Below, piece after piece: positions 11,050 to 21,449 of a stretch of 64,000 nucleotides of DNA (positions are counted from its first letter, which is position 1; each line of letters opens with the position of its first letter). This DNA comes from Liolophura sinensis. Its lineage: Eukaryota; Mollusca; Polyplacophora; Chitonida; Chitonidae. Made by a program: the position numbers and the translations under genes. Location of the stretch: NCBI RefSeq assembly GCF_032854445.1, contig NC_088305.1, forward strand, positions 12,091,606 through 12,155,605. Reading direction: 5' to 3'. Below the pieces are notes generated by a model. The model made no database searches. It saw nothing but the letters and a program-made list of their open reading frames with translations, and was not told the DNA's origin.

Positions 11050-11640
11050 TAAATAAAGGGGCGAGAAAGGAAAACGCGAAAGTGCGAAGCCCAAAAACAC
11101 GAATGAGCGAAGGTCAAAAAAAGTTCACAGCTTCGCACTTTCGTATTTTCGCTTCGTGTTTTTGGGCTTTTACCTCGTGCTTTCGGGTTTTCGACCCTTT
11201 CTCAAGTCGAAAATGCGAAGTTAACTTCACTTTTTCGCCTTCCGGTTTCTGCTGTTTAGAGTTCCGGTCAGAGGGTGTTGTCAGCGTTTTGCATCGAGCG
11301 ACCACAAACACTTAGCGCGCCACTACTCGAGCAAAATCAAGAGTGTCAGACTAAAAATAATAAAAAAAAAAACGAACGAGCGCCAACAGTTTAAGCCAAA
11401 ACATGTTTCCTCGATTTCCCGTTAGGTTATGGTTCGTTACTTGAGAAATAAAAAGGGTTATTTTGTTAAGACTCAAACATATAGACAACAGTTCAGTACC
11501 TGGTTTTCATGAAACCACCATTTAATACCAAATTCGCACTTTCGTGTTTTCGCCTCGCGTTTTATGGCTTTTGCGCTCTTTCGCGCTTTGCTCTTTCGTG
11601 TTTTCGTATTTTCTCTCTTCGTCCTTAAGCTTTTCAACCT
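11050..11640. repeat. inverted CGAAA-rich repeats
   Basis: AACGCGAAAGTGCGAAGCCC (11,073 on) is mirrored by CTTCGCACTTTCGTATTTTC (11,131 on), and CCAAAAACACGAA by TTCGTGTTTTTGGG, giving an imperfect hairpin. A second, one-sided block with the same words lies at about 11,525-11,640 (TTCGCACTTTCGTGTTTTCG). Confidence 0.6.
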
Positions 11641-11837
11641 TTTATTTATAAATCTGAAAGTGAGAAATCCGGCTACCATACACTACTATTACCTGATGGT
11701 ACCAAAGGTTTGGAATTTAAACTCATGATTAGAACAGCCTGGGTTCCTGAAACACCTTTACATGCTCCTTTATTCCCGTGTCTCGATTAACTTTTGTAAT
11801 TCAGGTCAAAATTAATCATTACGTAAAAACAGAAAAT

Positions 11838-11954
11838 ATGTATGGGAAGGTCTATCAGGATCTTGTGGATAGTCGTACGTTTCCCACATTTCCTCCCGCC
11901 ATAATAAGTGGACTATTCTTGAGTACGGCCTAATACACCAATCAAATAAATAAC
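11838..11954 (+). mobile_element. V-SINE 3' fragment
   Basis: It contains TATGGGAAGGTCTATCAGG, a deleted core and the tail TTGAGTACGGCCTAATACACC, then AATCAAATAAATAA. Confidence 0.75.
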
Positions 11955-12554
11955 TAAAAACAGAAAGTAGCATGATACGAAAGACATCCTTTCTGAATCC
12001 AAAGACTTTTCTCCGGTATAGTATCCTTAACAAATATATTACGAGAAATTTTCGTGGCATTTGAGATCATAGATTTTTTCTCTACCCAGAATACTAACCG
12101 CCGTCACATAAATGCAAAGCTTTTGTTAAGCAACAATCCAACAAATAAATTAAACATAAAAAATACGTAAGCGTCATACTTTGGCAAGTATACAATGGAA
12201 ACTGATGACAATTTTAGGTAATCTAGCTCAAAGAAAAATCAGTAATATTTCATTTCCAACATATTTTACAATTTAGAGGTGAAGATTATCTTGGCATCTA
12301 AATTTTATATACTGGAAAAATATATTGAGAAAACATTCATGTCACCTTGAGTTCTTATAGCTCGATAAAAAGGCAACGATTTTAGGTACCGGATATACGC
12401 TTACGAACACATGAAAATACAAGTTAAATTTGATGAGTGAAGCATCAACTTTCTCCGAATTTGCGCAAGTGCCAAGGAAATTGAAATTATTACATTAAAG
12501 TATACTTAGCAAATAAATATATTTGATTTCATTTGATTGCTGTTGTACGTAGCA

Positions 12555-12700
12555 AAAACAGACCCTGGCCTTGTATCATAACGCTACGTCTTAAGGCAAC
12601 TGGTGTTTTCGCCCACATTAAGTAATCGTCAAGAACTTTGCGATCCATTTTACCCTGGAACCGGTAAATCTAAAAAGGTATCGACAAATCAGGCCACACT
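12555..12700. repeat. dispersed repeat D, copy 1
   Basis: It shares with 31,175-31,310 the ordered words TGGCCTTGTA / TGACCTTGTA, AGTAATC.TCAAGA, and the 17-bp identity ACCGGTAAATCTAAAAA followed by GGTA.CGACAAAT. Confidence 0.65.
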
Positions 12701-13256
12701 ATTTAAAACCTTAGTCCATTCTCAAGGAAAGTATCTTCCTGTCACATCAATATACCACAGCATTACCGGATTCCAAAAAATGCCTAAATACCCATACAAA
12801 GCTCGCTATGTTGCGTTGTTAAGAATCTTTACTACCAAATTTCTATCTACCCTTTCTACGAATGCACAACAAGAGCTAAAATCATTTTGGAACAAGTACT
12901 GCTGTGCTTTTGCAAAAACTTCAGGCGTCAAGTGTATATGGGTTATTAAAAACTGTACACGAAAGAACATATGGGTGTTGGGGTGTTCTCCACTGTGCAT
13001 TATTGTTCTTCACAATGACTTAACCAATGGAGTTTCATCACTGATTAATTCGTTGTTTAATGAAACCAGTAACGTTCTACATTCACGTCAAACGACAACA
13101 AAGCGTTTTTCGGTTGCAAAACATACAAAGGCACTAGTCACAGGATGTCTGGTTGTTCATCGAGATGTCTCAGTTTTCCATTTATGTGACATTCGGAAAA
13201 CCATACGTCAACACTGTTTGAATATTCCCATGAATACAAGTTTTACCCCCATTTAG
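12603..13256 (+). CDS. long open frame, unrecognised, doubtful
   Basis: The frame of 217 codons runs from ATG to TAG without introns. I do not recognise the product, and I see no signal peptide, transmembrane pattern or repeated motif. The first ~30 codons coincide with dispersed repeat D, and the composition does not look like a conserved domain. It may be a chance frame or a remnant of a repeat-borne gene. No promoter or polyadenylation context argues for expression. Confidence 0.15.
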   Translation: MFSPTLSNRQELCDPFYPGTGKSKKVSTNQATLFKTLVHSQGKYLPVTSIYHSITGFQKMPKYPYKARYVALLRIFTTKFLSTLSTNAQQELKSFWNKYCCAFAKTSGVKCIWVIKNCTRKNIWVLGCSPLCIIVLHNDLTNGVSSLINSLFNETSNVLHSRQTTTKRFSVAKHTKALVTGCLVVHRDVSVFHLCDIRKTIRQHCLNIPMNTSFTPI

Positions 13257-13979
13257 CTGACCTACAATGTATACTTCTTCCCGTATCTATACATGTACGA
13301 TTTCGAAGAAATTCATTAGACTCAATACTTCTCATTCACTAAACGATATGTTTATGATCTGCTAGCTTTAAATAATCAGTATGGAGCTTTAAACAATCTA
13401 TACAAAGCAGAGGCTGCGAAAGATGTATATCCACCTTCACGGGGTTTAAAGAAAACTACAGACCCTTTAAATGAGACATTTTTCGTTTTTAGAAAGACCA
13501 AAAAAAAAAAAAACTTTACCACAAGAGGGATATTTGAATTTTGTAAACTATCCTTACTTGTACGGCATTAAACCGAAAGGCCTGGCATATTGCGTTTGTA
13601 CTCATGTCTCATCTCATTTGTCAAGCCCTATGTGTTATGTGGCGATTTCGATCTTCACACGTTATTACTGCCAAAACTGGTACGTAAAGGTTATTCCATC
13701 ACAGGCTGTTTTACAATGAGTATACGGGGACACAATTCTTGTAATTAAATATTGGTACAATATCCAGAATCCCCGGCACTCTGCTTAAGTGTCTGTGTGT
13801 AATCGCGATTACCATGTTGAATTAGATGCCCGCGTTGCATATATATGAACCGTTGCAATCCAAGCCGAACTGAGATACACATTTCGATCATAGACAAGTT
13901 AAAAACTAGCACTTTACAATTTGGGATACTGATTAATTCATTCACCTGGAAGATTCCTTGCGACTTTCCGACACTATTG

Positions 13980-14150
13980 ATAAGTAGTATAGACTGCTTT
14001 TCCTTGCATGAATCCATCCCCATTTTGTACTTTCTATACTTTCTTAGATCTTTGGTGATTTGTGGTTCAACATTGTTTGGGAATTGGTATTGTGATGATT
14101 GACCCGGAACGTCCATTTTGGTTGGCGGAATGTATACGAACGTCTACACT
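13980..14150 (+). repeat. dispersed repeat A, copy
   Basis: The landmarks are ACTTTCTATACTTTCTTAGA, TTTGGTGATTTGTG and ACGTCCATTTTGGTTGGCGG, then GTATACGAACGTCT. The same order is seen at 27.4 kb. Other copies or parts lie near 1,315-1,420, 15,020-15,220, 19.2-19.8, 23.3-23.6, 29.6-29.8 and 33.4 kb. Confidence 0.6.
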
Positions 14151-14379
14151 CTAGCCTATAGTACAGCCGGATCGTCCCATGAAACACCGACTGTCCGTTG
14201 ATCATTCTCCTGCTGATAAATCATAGGCTGATCGTGGTGCCATGATTGGACCATCAGCCGCGTATGATGATCGGCTGATGGTCGGATGATATACCGATGA
14301 TAACAGCGGATTTGTTCACCTCGGATGATACAAAAGGTTAGGAGAAGGATTAAGCTTTAGATGCTGCTATACAGCTTCT

Positions 14380-14575
14380 TGTCCCCATTTTGACCTACAT
14401 GTGACCGTCTTGTCCCAATTTTGATCTACATGTGACCGTCCTATCCCAATTTTGACCTACATGTGACCGTCTTGTCCCAATTTTGATCTACATGTGGCCG
14501 TCTTGTCTCCATCTTGACCTACATGTGGACGTCTTGTCTCCATCTGGACCTACATGTTCACATTCTGACCTATGG
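14380..14575. repeat. 31-bp minisatellite
   Basis: About six units of CATGTGACCGTCTTGTCCCA followed by ATTTTGATCTA, degrading to the right. CCAATTTTGACCTACATGTG resembles, in reverse complement, the degenerate end of the 34-bp array at 32.8 kb (CACATGTAGGTTGGAACAGG). Confidence 0.8.
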
Positions 14576-14734
14576 GCTTAAATAAAATAAAACCTTGACT
14601 ACTCTTTGTGCTGTACGTCTTTAATTTTATTGTTCCACATGCAGATCAGTCATTGGAATCTAATTTCCAATCTGACATATATGTTCCACGTGCAGACCAG
14701 GAGTTGGGTTTGTAATTTTCATTTGACATACCGG

Positions 14735-14830
14735 TATGTGTGGGCTTCATCTTACGTATGTGTGGGCTTCATCTGACGTATGTGTGGGCTTCATCTGACG
14801 TATGTGTGGGCTTCTGTTTCACATGTAGAC
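14735..14830. repeat. 22-bp minisatellite
   Basis: Four units of GTATGTGTGGGCTTCATCTG + AC lie inside a longer region (14,630-14,910) with repeated TTCCACATGCAGACCAG words. Confidence 0.8.
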
Positions 14831-15019
14831 CAACAGCTGGGCTTCTAATTTCCGGTATGTTGTATCTGTGAGCTTCTGTTCCACATGCAGACCAGTAGTT
14901 GGACCTCTAATTTCCTTGTATGGGGGTTTTGTTACCGTGGTGTCCTAGCCTATATATGGCCTTCTTGGACCGGCTGCTGTTTGGCTGAAGAAATCGTAAA
15001 CTGCAAGCTCCAAAATCAG

Positions 15020-15220
15020 AATCTTATCTCGACACTCGTATACCACACTCGCAAACCACAACGAGGTGTAACAATTCGATAATCGCATGACCCATTTCCA
15101 AAACTACTTTAAGATACCAGTCCTCCAAGATTTATATAAGAAATAATATATAAATAGTAGACAAGGACGGTAACATGTAAGAGGGAAGCAATCAACGGTT
15201 TTCAGTTATACAGAAAAGAC
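15020..15220 (-). repeat. dispersed repeat A, diverged copy
   Basis: CTCGTATACCACACTCGC, GATAATCGCATGACCCA and AGGGAAGCAATCAACGG match, in order, the minus-strand copies at 19.2-19.8 and 29.6 kb. Confidence 0.5.
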
Positions 15221-15331
15221 AGTTGATATTCTAGGCATGACGTCGAATTAAATTTTCAAACCTGTAAAAATGCCATAAACGATAGAGCACACTACAGTCT
15301 ATGACTTCAGCACTGAAGAGTACTTGTCCTT

Positions 15332-15557
15332 ACCGAGGTGGCCAGCACGCCAGCACAGCGCAGTAAACCAGGAGCCTCTCACCAATGCGGTGGCTGTGAA
15401 TCCAAGTTCATCTCACGGTGATATTTATTTATTCATTTATCTGATTGGTGTTCTACGGTGTACTAAAGAATATTTCACTTATACGATGGCGGCCAGCATT
15501 ATGGTGGGTGGAAACCGGGCAGAGCCTGGGAAAACCCACGACCATCCGCAGATTGCC
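15332..15557. mobile_element. two V-SINE pieces in opposite orientation
   Basis: 15,332-15,416 is the tRNA-like head on the plus strand (CCGAGGTGGCCAGC, GAGCCTCTCACCAATGCGG). 15,422-15,557 is the tail and core on the minus strand (TTATTTATTC to CATCCGCAGATTGCC). Together they form a near-complete but head-inverted element. Confidence 0.75.
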
Positions 15558-15779
15558 ATTTATTAGACGTCTCTGATCTAGAATTGCACCTTGTGTTTAA
15601 AAAAATTGACATGTGGCGGGATAATACGTGTGACCATTTGCCAATTATCAAATTCGGTAGAACATTTAATGAACAATCACACGAAAACAATGCAAAAGGA
15701 CCAGTACCTTTCCTTTCATATATATATGCGGCGACGCATGCGCAGTGAACAAAACCGGTGTCAGACACAGGAAGGATTA

Positions 15780-16930
15780 CACAGGATGTGTAGTCTTAAT
15801 TTTTGGTGGATACATAGATCATGATGTGATGATGTGTCGCGACTCATCGTCCACGTCCATTTCCACGGTTATTATGGTAACCAGATCGTCATTTTGCTAT
15901 GTAAGCAGATATGACTTCGCGTCGGGGCTACAACTCCAACTCTTTTCCGTGTAGAGTTTTAATTTTGATGCATACATACCTACTCAGATGGCGTTGTTTC
16001 TGTTGTTGCCAGATTGGCATTTCATTTCTATCTACTCTATAGTTGGGTATGTGTCAGAGTTAGAACCCCAGATATTTTTCATATTCAATTTTAATTCTTC
16101 GTGGATACTTAGATACAAAGGTTACGATGTGTCGGGTTTCAATTTTTTCCATTTTCAACGTTACTCCCTACATATTGTACATAAACAGATATGATTTCAT
16201 GTCCGAACTACAACGCTACTTGTAGCCAATGTGCTGTTTCAATTTTTGCTGGATGCATTGAAACAGATATGGTGATTATAAGGACTTTCAAGTATCCTTT
16301 ACCGCGGTTGGCATGGTAACCAGATGGTCATTTTGACCAGACTGTCATTTTCCTGACATGTGCTCCATAGTGAGATATGAACTTCGTGTCCGGGCTACAA
16401 GTCCGATTGTTTTCTATATTCAGTTTTAATTTTTGTTGGATACCTAGGGCGCTCACGATTATACGAAAATACCGGTGTCGCCAGTCGTAAGTCCTGGGTC
16501 AATTTACCCTTTAGACCTTGCCATTCGGCATGAAGGGGATAGTGCAAGGACTGGTTGACCCGTATCAGTATAATGGCTCGGGCGGGTCGGCTAACTTGCC
16601 TTCGGTAAGGCGTCTCAGTGGAGCAGCACTAGATAAAAGAGCGGTGGAAATCCGTCCTGCAACAAGGAGGCACATTACATGCACTCTAAGGATTCCTTCG
16701 TCGTCATATGACTGAAAAATTGTTTAGAACGATGTTAAACCCCAAGCACTAACTCACTCACCCCATTTTTATACGCCAGCTGCCATTATGAGTGGAGCAG
16801 ATTATGGTATAGTAATTTTGTCCACGTGTTTGTATTCATGTCCCGGTTATATTTCCAACTGTTTTCCATGTGCAGTTTAAAGTTTTGGTGGATAGATATA
16901 TACAGATGCCGTGATGTTTCATGTATACTT
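15780..16930. repeat. diverged tandem repeat, ~130-185 bp units
   Basis: The word TTTTAATTTTTGGTGGATAC (with changes) recurs near 15,796, 15,958, 16,090, 16,238, 16,423 and 16,875. It is associated with GATATGACTTCGTGTCCGGG and GGTAACCAGATGGTCATTTT. A SINE-2 copy splits the last units. Confidence 0.6.
16480..16765 (+). mobile_element. SINE-2, inserted in tandem repeat
   Basis: Plus-strand copy: GGCATGAAGGGGATAGTGCA, GACCCGTATCAGTATAATGG, GGATTCCTTCGTCGTCATAT, GTTAAACCCCAAGCACT, then an ACTCACTCACC end. The tRNA-like head is degraded. Confidence 0.85.
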
Positions 16931-17084
16931 TTCTGGTTACTGTGTAATAAAACAACCTATGATCAGAACCCATGAAATACTTTCCCTAGTTTATACTCAT
17001 CACATTGCTGCTGGTATTCTTTTATGCATTTCAAACTAATCTATTTGTTCAGACGTATATTGTGTCCACCTGAACTCTTGTTAA

Positions 17085-17500
17085 GCGTTTACATGAACAG
17101 TTCAAGTAAAATCCTAACTGAAGTAAACTGATGAGGCCGTATTTTACCGTTTACGTGTGACCATTTTCCAACTATCACGCTGTCATCGCTTTTCCGGTTT
17201 TACTCTGTATGCTGTAAATATTTACATTTCATTTATATTACATTCCTAAGGGGGTAAAACACCAAGAAATAAATCAATAGTACATTCTTCCCTGAAGACA
17301 CGTGGTCTCACTCGTCTCACAGGGAGGATTGAAGCTGTATTCATCCAGCGTGATGCCCTTGTGTATGTAATATAATTAAGACTTACAGCATAGAGAGAGA
17401 CAAAGCAAAGCGGTAATGAGTAGCAAATGATGAAATACGGTCTCATGTCAATTTACTTCAGTTAGCGTTTAATTCTAACTGTTCATGTGAATGTTTAAAC
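17085..17500. mobile_element. inverted-repeat element of repeat family B (MITE-like)
   Basis: The left arm (17,093 on) reads ATGAACAGTT, TCCTAACTGAAGTAAACTGA, CCGTATTTTACC, CTCTGTATGCTGTAA and TTATATTACAT. The right arm, ending at ~17,490, carries the same words in the same order on the minus strand. The arms are ~165 bp around a ~100-bp centre. I could not define a target-site duplication. Confidence 0.6.
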
Positions 17501-17849
17501 AGTAGCAATTTACACGCACTCTAGCGGCACGGCTTAAACTGAATTAGATAAAGAAATGCAGTGATCTTAATCCCAATTTATTACACGTCACTGGTCTAGA
17601 ATTAAAAAGTCAAATATATACGTGTATGAACATCGATAAAGTATTCACAGGAAGTTGTGTGATTTTGCACAACCGATGGCGCACAGCCGAGATATCGCAG
17701 TTCGAAGTGAGCAAAATCATGCGCATTGAGACATTCAAAAGTGGCGCTATGTCATCAGTTTTATCCAATCAGGCACGAGTTATTTCTATAACCCCAGGAC
17801 GCGTCTATTTTCCTTTACGTGCCCGCGAGCCATGCTTTGCATTTTGACC

Positions 17850-18430
17850 ATATGTGCGTTGGGTGCGAGTGACGCGACACTGGGTTTCCGATTGCTCTAA
17901 CATGGCGCACCCAATGGCGAGTTACCAAGCATATCAGTAAACTTGTCTGTGGTTGATTCGGTTTATTTTCATCCATCTTCCTAAAAAACGCAGGTTATAT
18001 AGTTGGGCGTCCTTTCTTTTGTTCACGCTTCACGAGTATATACTCATCCGTCAGCCTTGTTCGTGTCAGTGTACGTCAGCTGTAAATAAATTAGACTTTA
18101 GATTCCTCAATAGAAACCTGGTTAACTGCTCAGCCTTGAAGGCTGCGCGCTTAGTGAACCCTTTGTAATTTTCCGATCTATTCATTGGGTTTACTTAACC
18201 TGAGCGGGCAAGCATAAAGATCGGTGGTGACATTTCGTTCTTTGGTTTGAATGCGATATTTCACCTGCGGTTTGGCACGGTATGTAAAAATGCACTTTTA
18301 GAAACACTGTTGTGTGCACGACTGCCGTCAGCTTCTAAATTTAGCTTGCCACTGTTTACATATGCTAAGTTCAGGGCCTGCTGTCTGCCTCTACCTTAGA
18401 ATGTTCCAGGATACGCTTAGTTCAGTGCCT
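17850..18430. other. no gene established; possible promoter-like block
   Basis: A TATA-like GGTTATATAGTTGGGC (17,993) is followed ~95 bp later by AATAAA (18,085). This spacing would fit an LTR, but no matching second copy, TG..CA boundaries or target duplication could be shown. It is left unassigned. Confidence 0.2.
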
Positions 18431-18432
18431 GT

Positions 18433-18876
18433 TTGTTTACATCAAGTGTTCAGAAATTTTCTTATTCTAGACAATTCCACCAGGCTATGACCTATGGAAG
18501 CAGGTCAAAGGGGGAGAACGGAGAATTATTGAGAGTCTTGGGTGCTTTCGCTGTGTATTACTTTAGTAGGCCTTTTGTGCTGAATTTTGATGTCTTTATA
18601 GCCTCTGGCTTTGTTATATCCTATCTCCACCGAGCACTTGTTCAGTCTGAACTTGTATGTTTAATTTGTGCTCTTGTATACACAGTGCTTATTAGTACAC
18701 ACGCCCTGTCTGTGGAATTTTGTGTGTATTTCGTCATACACTCAGTTATACTGTGGATTTTTCCTCTTGTGTATTTGCCTCTGAGCATTTATTCCTGTGT
18801 GGTATATATTGTGAAATATATGCGTCCGTTTGGACTTGACACCGTTGTAAATGTAAGCACTTTAGTATTTGTATAG
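18433..18876 (+). CDS. hydrophobic open frame, unrecognised, doubtful
   Basis: This is a 147-codon frame without introns. From about residue 40 on it is strongly hydrophobic, with three or four stretches long enough to span a membrane (around 40-60, 72-92, 96-115 and 118-130). The sequence is T-rich, and T-rich DNA produces such residues by chance. Downstream, a ~47-bp duplication (ACTTTAGTATTTGTA repeated at 18,858 and 18,908) and an AATAAA near 18,968 would suit the end of a transcript. I do not recognise a family. Confidence 0.2.
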   Translation: MFTSSVQKFSYSRQFHQAMTYGSRSKGENGELLRVLGAFAVYYFSRPFVLNFDVFIASGFVISYLHRALVQSELVCLICALVYTVLISTHALSVEFCVYFVIHSVILWIFPLVYLPLSIYSCVVYIVKYMRPFGLDTVVNVSTLVFV

Positions 18877-19173
18877 ATACTGCTATCCTTTCTTGTTAAA
18901 CTTAAGTACTTTAGTATTTGTAAAAGTCGTGTTATCTGTTCTTGTTAAAGCTAATAAATTGTTGTAAAATAAAATCTGCTGGTTTTGGTTCCTTTTTTGT
19001 GCGGTTAAACTGTCGTGTATTTCGAGCAAGCCATCTCTATAATACAGACAGTTTGGGTTGTAACAACACACATAGGCCTTAAAATGATAATTCCGATGCC
19101 AAGACGTATGCATTTCTGATAAGAAATTAATCATAAATGATTACGAGGATGACTCAGTAGGAATCCAGTAAAT

Positions 19174-19762
19174 TGTGTCATTTCAAAATGCTAAACTTTA
19201 AATCGAATGCAATAGTGACCAGTGTGGTATATCATTCGTGGACATTTGTATACCCGTCGTCAACCAATATTGACGTTCCATGTCAATAATCGCAAGGTCA
19301 ATTCCGGAGAATGTATATAATGTGTCATTTCAAAATGCTAAACTTTAAATCGGATACAATACTGACCAGTGTGGTATATCATTCGTGGATATTCGTATAC
19401 CAGTCGTCAACCAATATTGACGTTTCATGTCAATAATCGCAAGGTCAATTCCGGAGAATGTATATAATGTGTCATTTCAAAATGCTAAACTTTAAATCGA
19501 ATACAATACTGACCAGTGTGGTATTTCATTCGAGGACATTCGTATACCAGTCGTCAACCAATATTGACGTTCCATGTCAATAATCGCAAGGTCAATTCCG
19601 GAGAATGTATATAATGTGTCATTTCAAAATGCTAAACTTTAAATCGAATACAGTACTGACCAGTGTGGTATTTCATTCGAGGACATTCGTATACCAGTCG
19701 TGAACCATTATTGACGTTCCATGTCAATAATCGCAAGGTCAATTCCGGAGAATGTATATAAA
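19174..19762 (-). repeat. 147-bp tandem repeat, four copies, inside repeat A
   Basis: TGTGTCATTTCAAAATGCTA starts units at 19,174, 19,321, 19,468 and 19,615, exactly 147 bp apart and nearly identical. Each contains CGTATACCAGTCGTCAACCA, TTCCATGTCAATAATCGCAA and GGTCAATTCC, the words of repeat A. Ordinary repeat A sequence (CATGCAAAGAGAAGCAATCA) continues after the last unit, as at 29.7 kb. Confidence 0.95.
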
Positions 19763-19944
19763 GTGGGAAATTAACACGGAATCATGCAAAGAGAAGCAAT
19801 CAACAGTGTTCAATGATGTTGGAAAGACGCAAGGTATGTTTAAGATGAATGAGTGCGCTTTGTTTGCATCTGTTCATATATCAAACGTAGAAATCTAATT
19901 CAACACGATGAATATATTGCCTCTAGCTCCGGGTTAAGCGGAAT

Positions 19945-20130
19945 TAGATACTATTAAGACGCATGGAATGGACAGTAAAACCAAAGCAGTAACGACAGTC
20001 ATGACAGTGTGACAGCTGGGAAATGTCAAACGTGACTGGTGAAATAGGGCCTCTTGCCTATTTATCTCAGTCAGGGATTTATTCTAACTGTTCATGTAAG
20101 TGCATAAATAGTAGCAATTGACACCACTCC
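19945..20130 (-). repeat. dispersed repeat B, copy
   Basis: AGGGATTTATTCTAACTGTT, then CATGTAAGTGCA, plus GGTGAAATAGGGCCTCTTGC, match the minus-strand version of repeat B at 17.4 kb. Confidence 0.6.
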
Positions 20131-20514
20131 CCCACCCAGAGTGATCTAGAAATACTCAAAAAGCTGTGTCCTCATTACATGTACTAAGCATCACAAAGGC
20201 CTTGGTTTTAATTTTCTTAAATTTATTTTAGTCGATATGGACACAGTGTAATCTATGGCACTCCTCTTCATAACTGTGTCTAATTCTGCTTAACCCCAAA
20301 GTTTTTATTCACTGTGTTGAACAAGATTGTCAAGCTGGATATTTGAACAGTTTCAGTCAAAACGGTGATCTACTTCACTGAACGCCTGTTTGTTATCGGC
20401 TAAGATTAACTGGTTACGAATTCATTATTGTCATGCTGTTGTCAGCAAGTTTGAGTTATCCAGGCCAGTGACCAGCCAAGGTTCTAATGGATGTGTAATC
20501 TGCTGTTATTTCAG

Positions 20515-20655
20515 CATTAACATGAACAGTTACCCAAATCGTGGTAAGCTGACAAGAGGCCATATTTCACCGGTTACATGTGACCGTTTACATCACACTG
20601 TTATCGATGCTCTGGTTCTTCCCTATGTGCTGAGTCTTTTATTATAATGTTAAAA
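20515..20655 (+). repeat. dispersed repeat B, copy
   Basis: ACATGAACAGTT, AAGCTGACAAGAGGCCATAT, TTCACCGGTTACATGTGACC, GATGCTCTGGTT and AGTCTTTTATTATAATG are ordered as in the other plus-strand copies. Confidence 0.65.
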
Positions 20656-20765
20656 CTCGTACATACCGGTCATTATTGCGACAGTCAAGCTAACGTTTGC
20701 AAGTCATCAATAGTCAATTCATGGAGAACTAGTGTCCCGATTCTGGGGCGTAAAATCTGTGGACG

Positions 20766-20943
20766 TCCGCACGTGGGACGGTCCTTCAGCAACCGGAGGA
20801 TGATCCTGGGTTTCCCCGGTGCTCTGTCATCGTTCCTCCAGCCATAATGTTGACTTCCATCGTATAAGTGGAGCATTCTTCCGGGCCACTTATACACCAA
20901 TCAAATAAATAAATAAATAATCAAATAAATAATTAAATAAATC
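20766..20943 (+). mobile_element. V-SINE, 5' truncated
   Basis: GCACGTGGGACGGTCC, GGGTTTCCCCGGTGCTCTG, GTTCCTCCAGCCATAATG, then a long CAATCAAATAAATAAATAA tail with an extra duplicated segment. Confidence 0.85.
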
Positions 20944-21074
20944 ATGCGGATCCTACATACAAAATTCCCCACAGCTTTAAACGCTAAACTTGCATTGTTC
21001 GATTGACAAAGGATAATTCTCATCGATGTATTGTCGATTCCAACGTTTACAAGATTAAAGAACTATAATCGTCT

Positions 21075-21449
21075 TTGATCAGTGTACTGCGGACCCATGA
21101 GTACGATATAATGGGTATGGTTTCTGCTTTTTATGGTAGAAAAGAAAACACGGAGGTTGTTTTGAAATTTCACAACAGCCTTAAAAGACTGAAATTAAAC
21201 GACCCTTCTGTGAAGCCTCCCACTCAGCTTGCCAAAGTTCAAATGGTAATACCTTCTTCATTAAGGGCATTGGATATGGACAGTTTGAGATTAGAAGTGT
21301 CATCACATAGAATTAGAGCTCGTTTGGCCAGACTTTCTCCTCGTTCATTAGCAGGTACGCCGGAATGCCCATGCAGCCGAGCGAACATGTCAAGGCCTGG
21401 AAAGAATAGAGAGGGCGATCCAAAATCTACTTTTCACGGGACGGGATAA
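21075..21449 (+). CDS. possible exon, unrecognised
   Basis: The frame of 124 codons has a protein-like middle part (lysine/arginine-rich, with KPPTQLAKVQMVIPSSLRAL) and a donor-like GCAG|GTACGC at about 21,353, after residues ending in SLAG. If that donor is used, the remaining codons are intron. I recognise no domain and no neighbouring exon, so it could be chance. Confidence 0.2.
   Translation: MISVLRTHEYDIMGMVSAFYGRKENTEVVLKFHNSLKRLKLNDPSVKPPTQLAKVQMVIPSSLRALDMDSLRLEVSSHRIRARLARLSPRSLAGTPECPCSRANMSRPGKNREGDPKSTFHGTG

Noticed and set aside
17850-18170. Solo LTR
   Set aside because: TATA-like and AATAAA signals are spaced plausibly, but no TG..CA ends, duplication or second copy were found.
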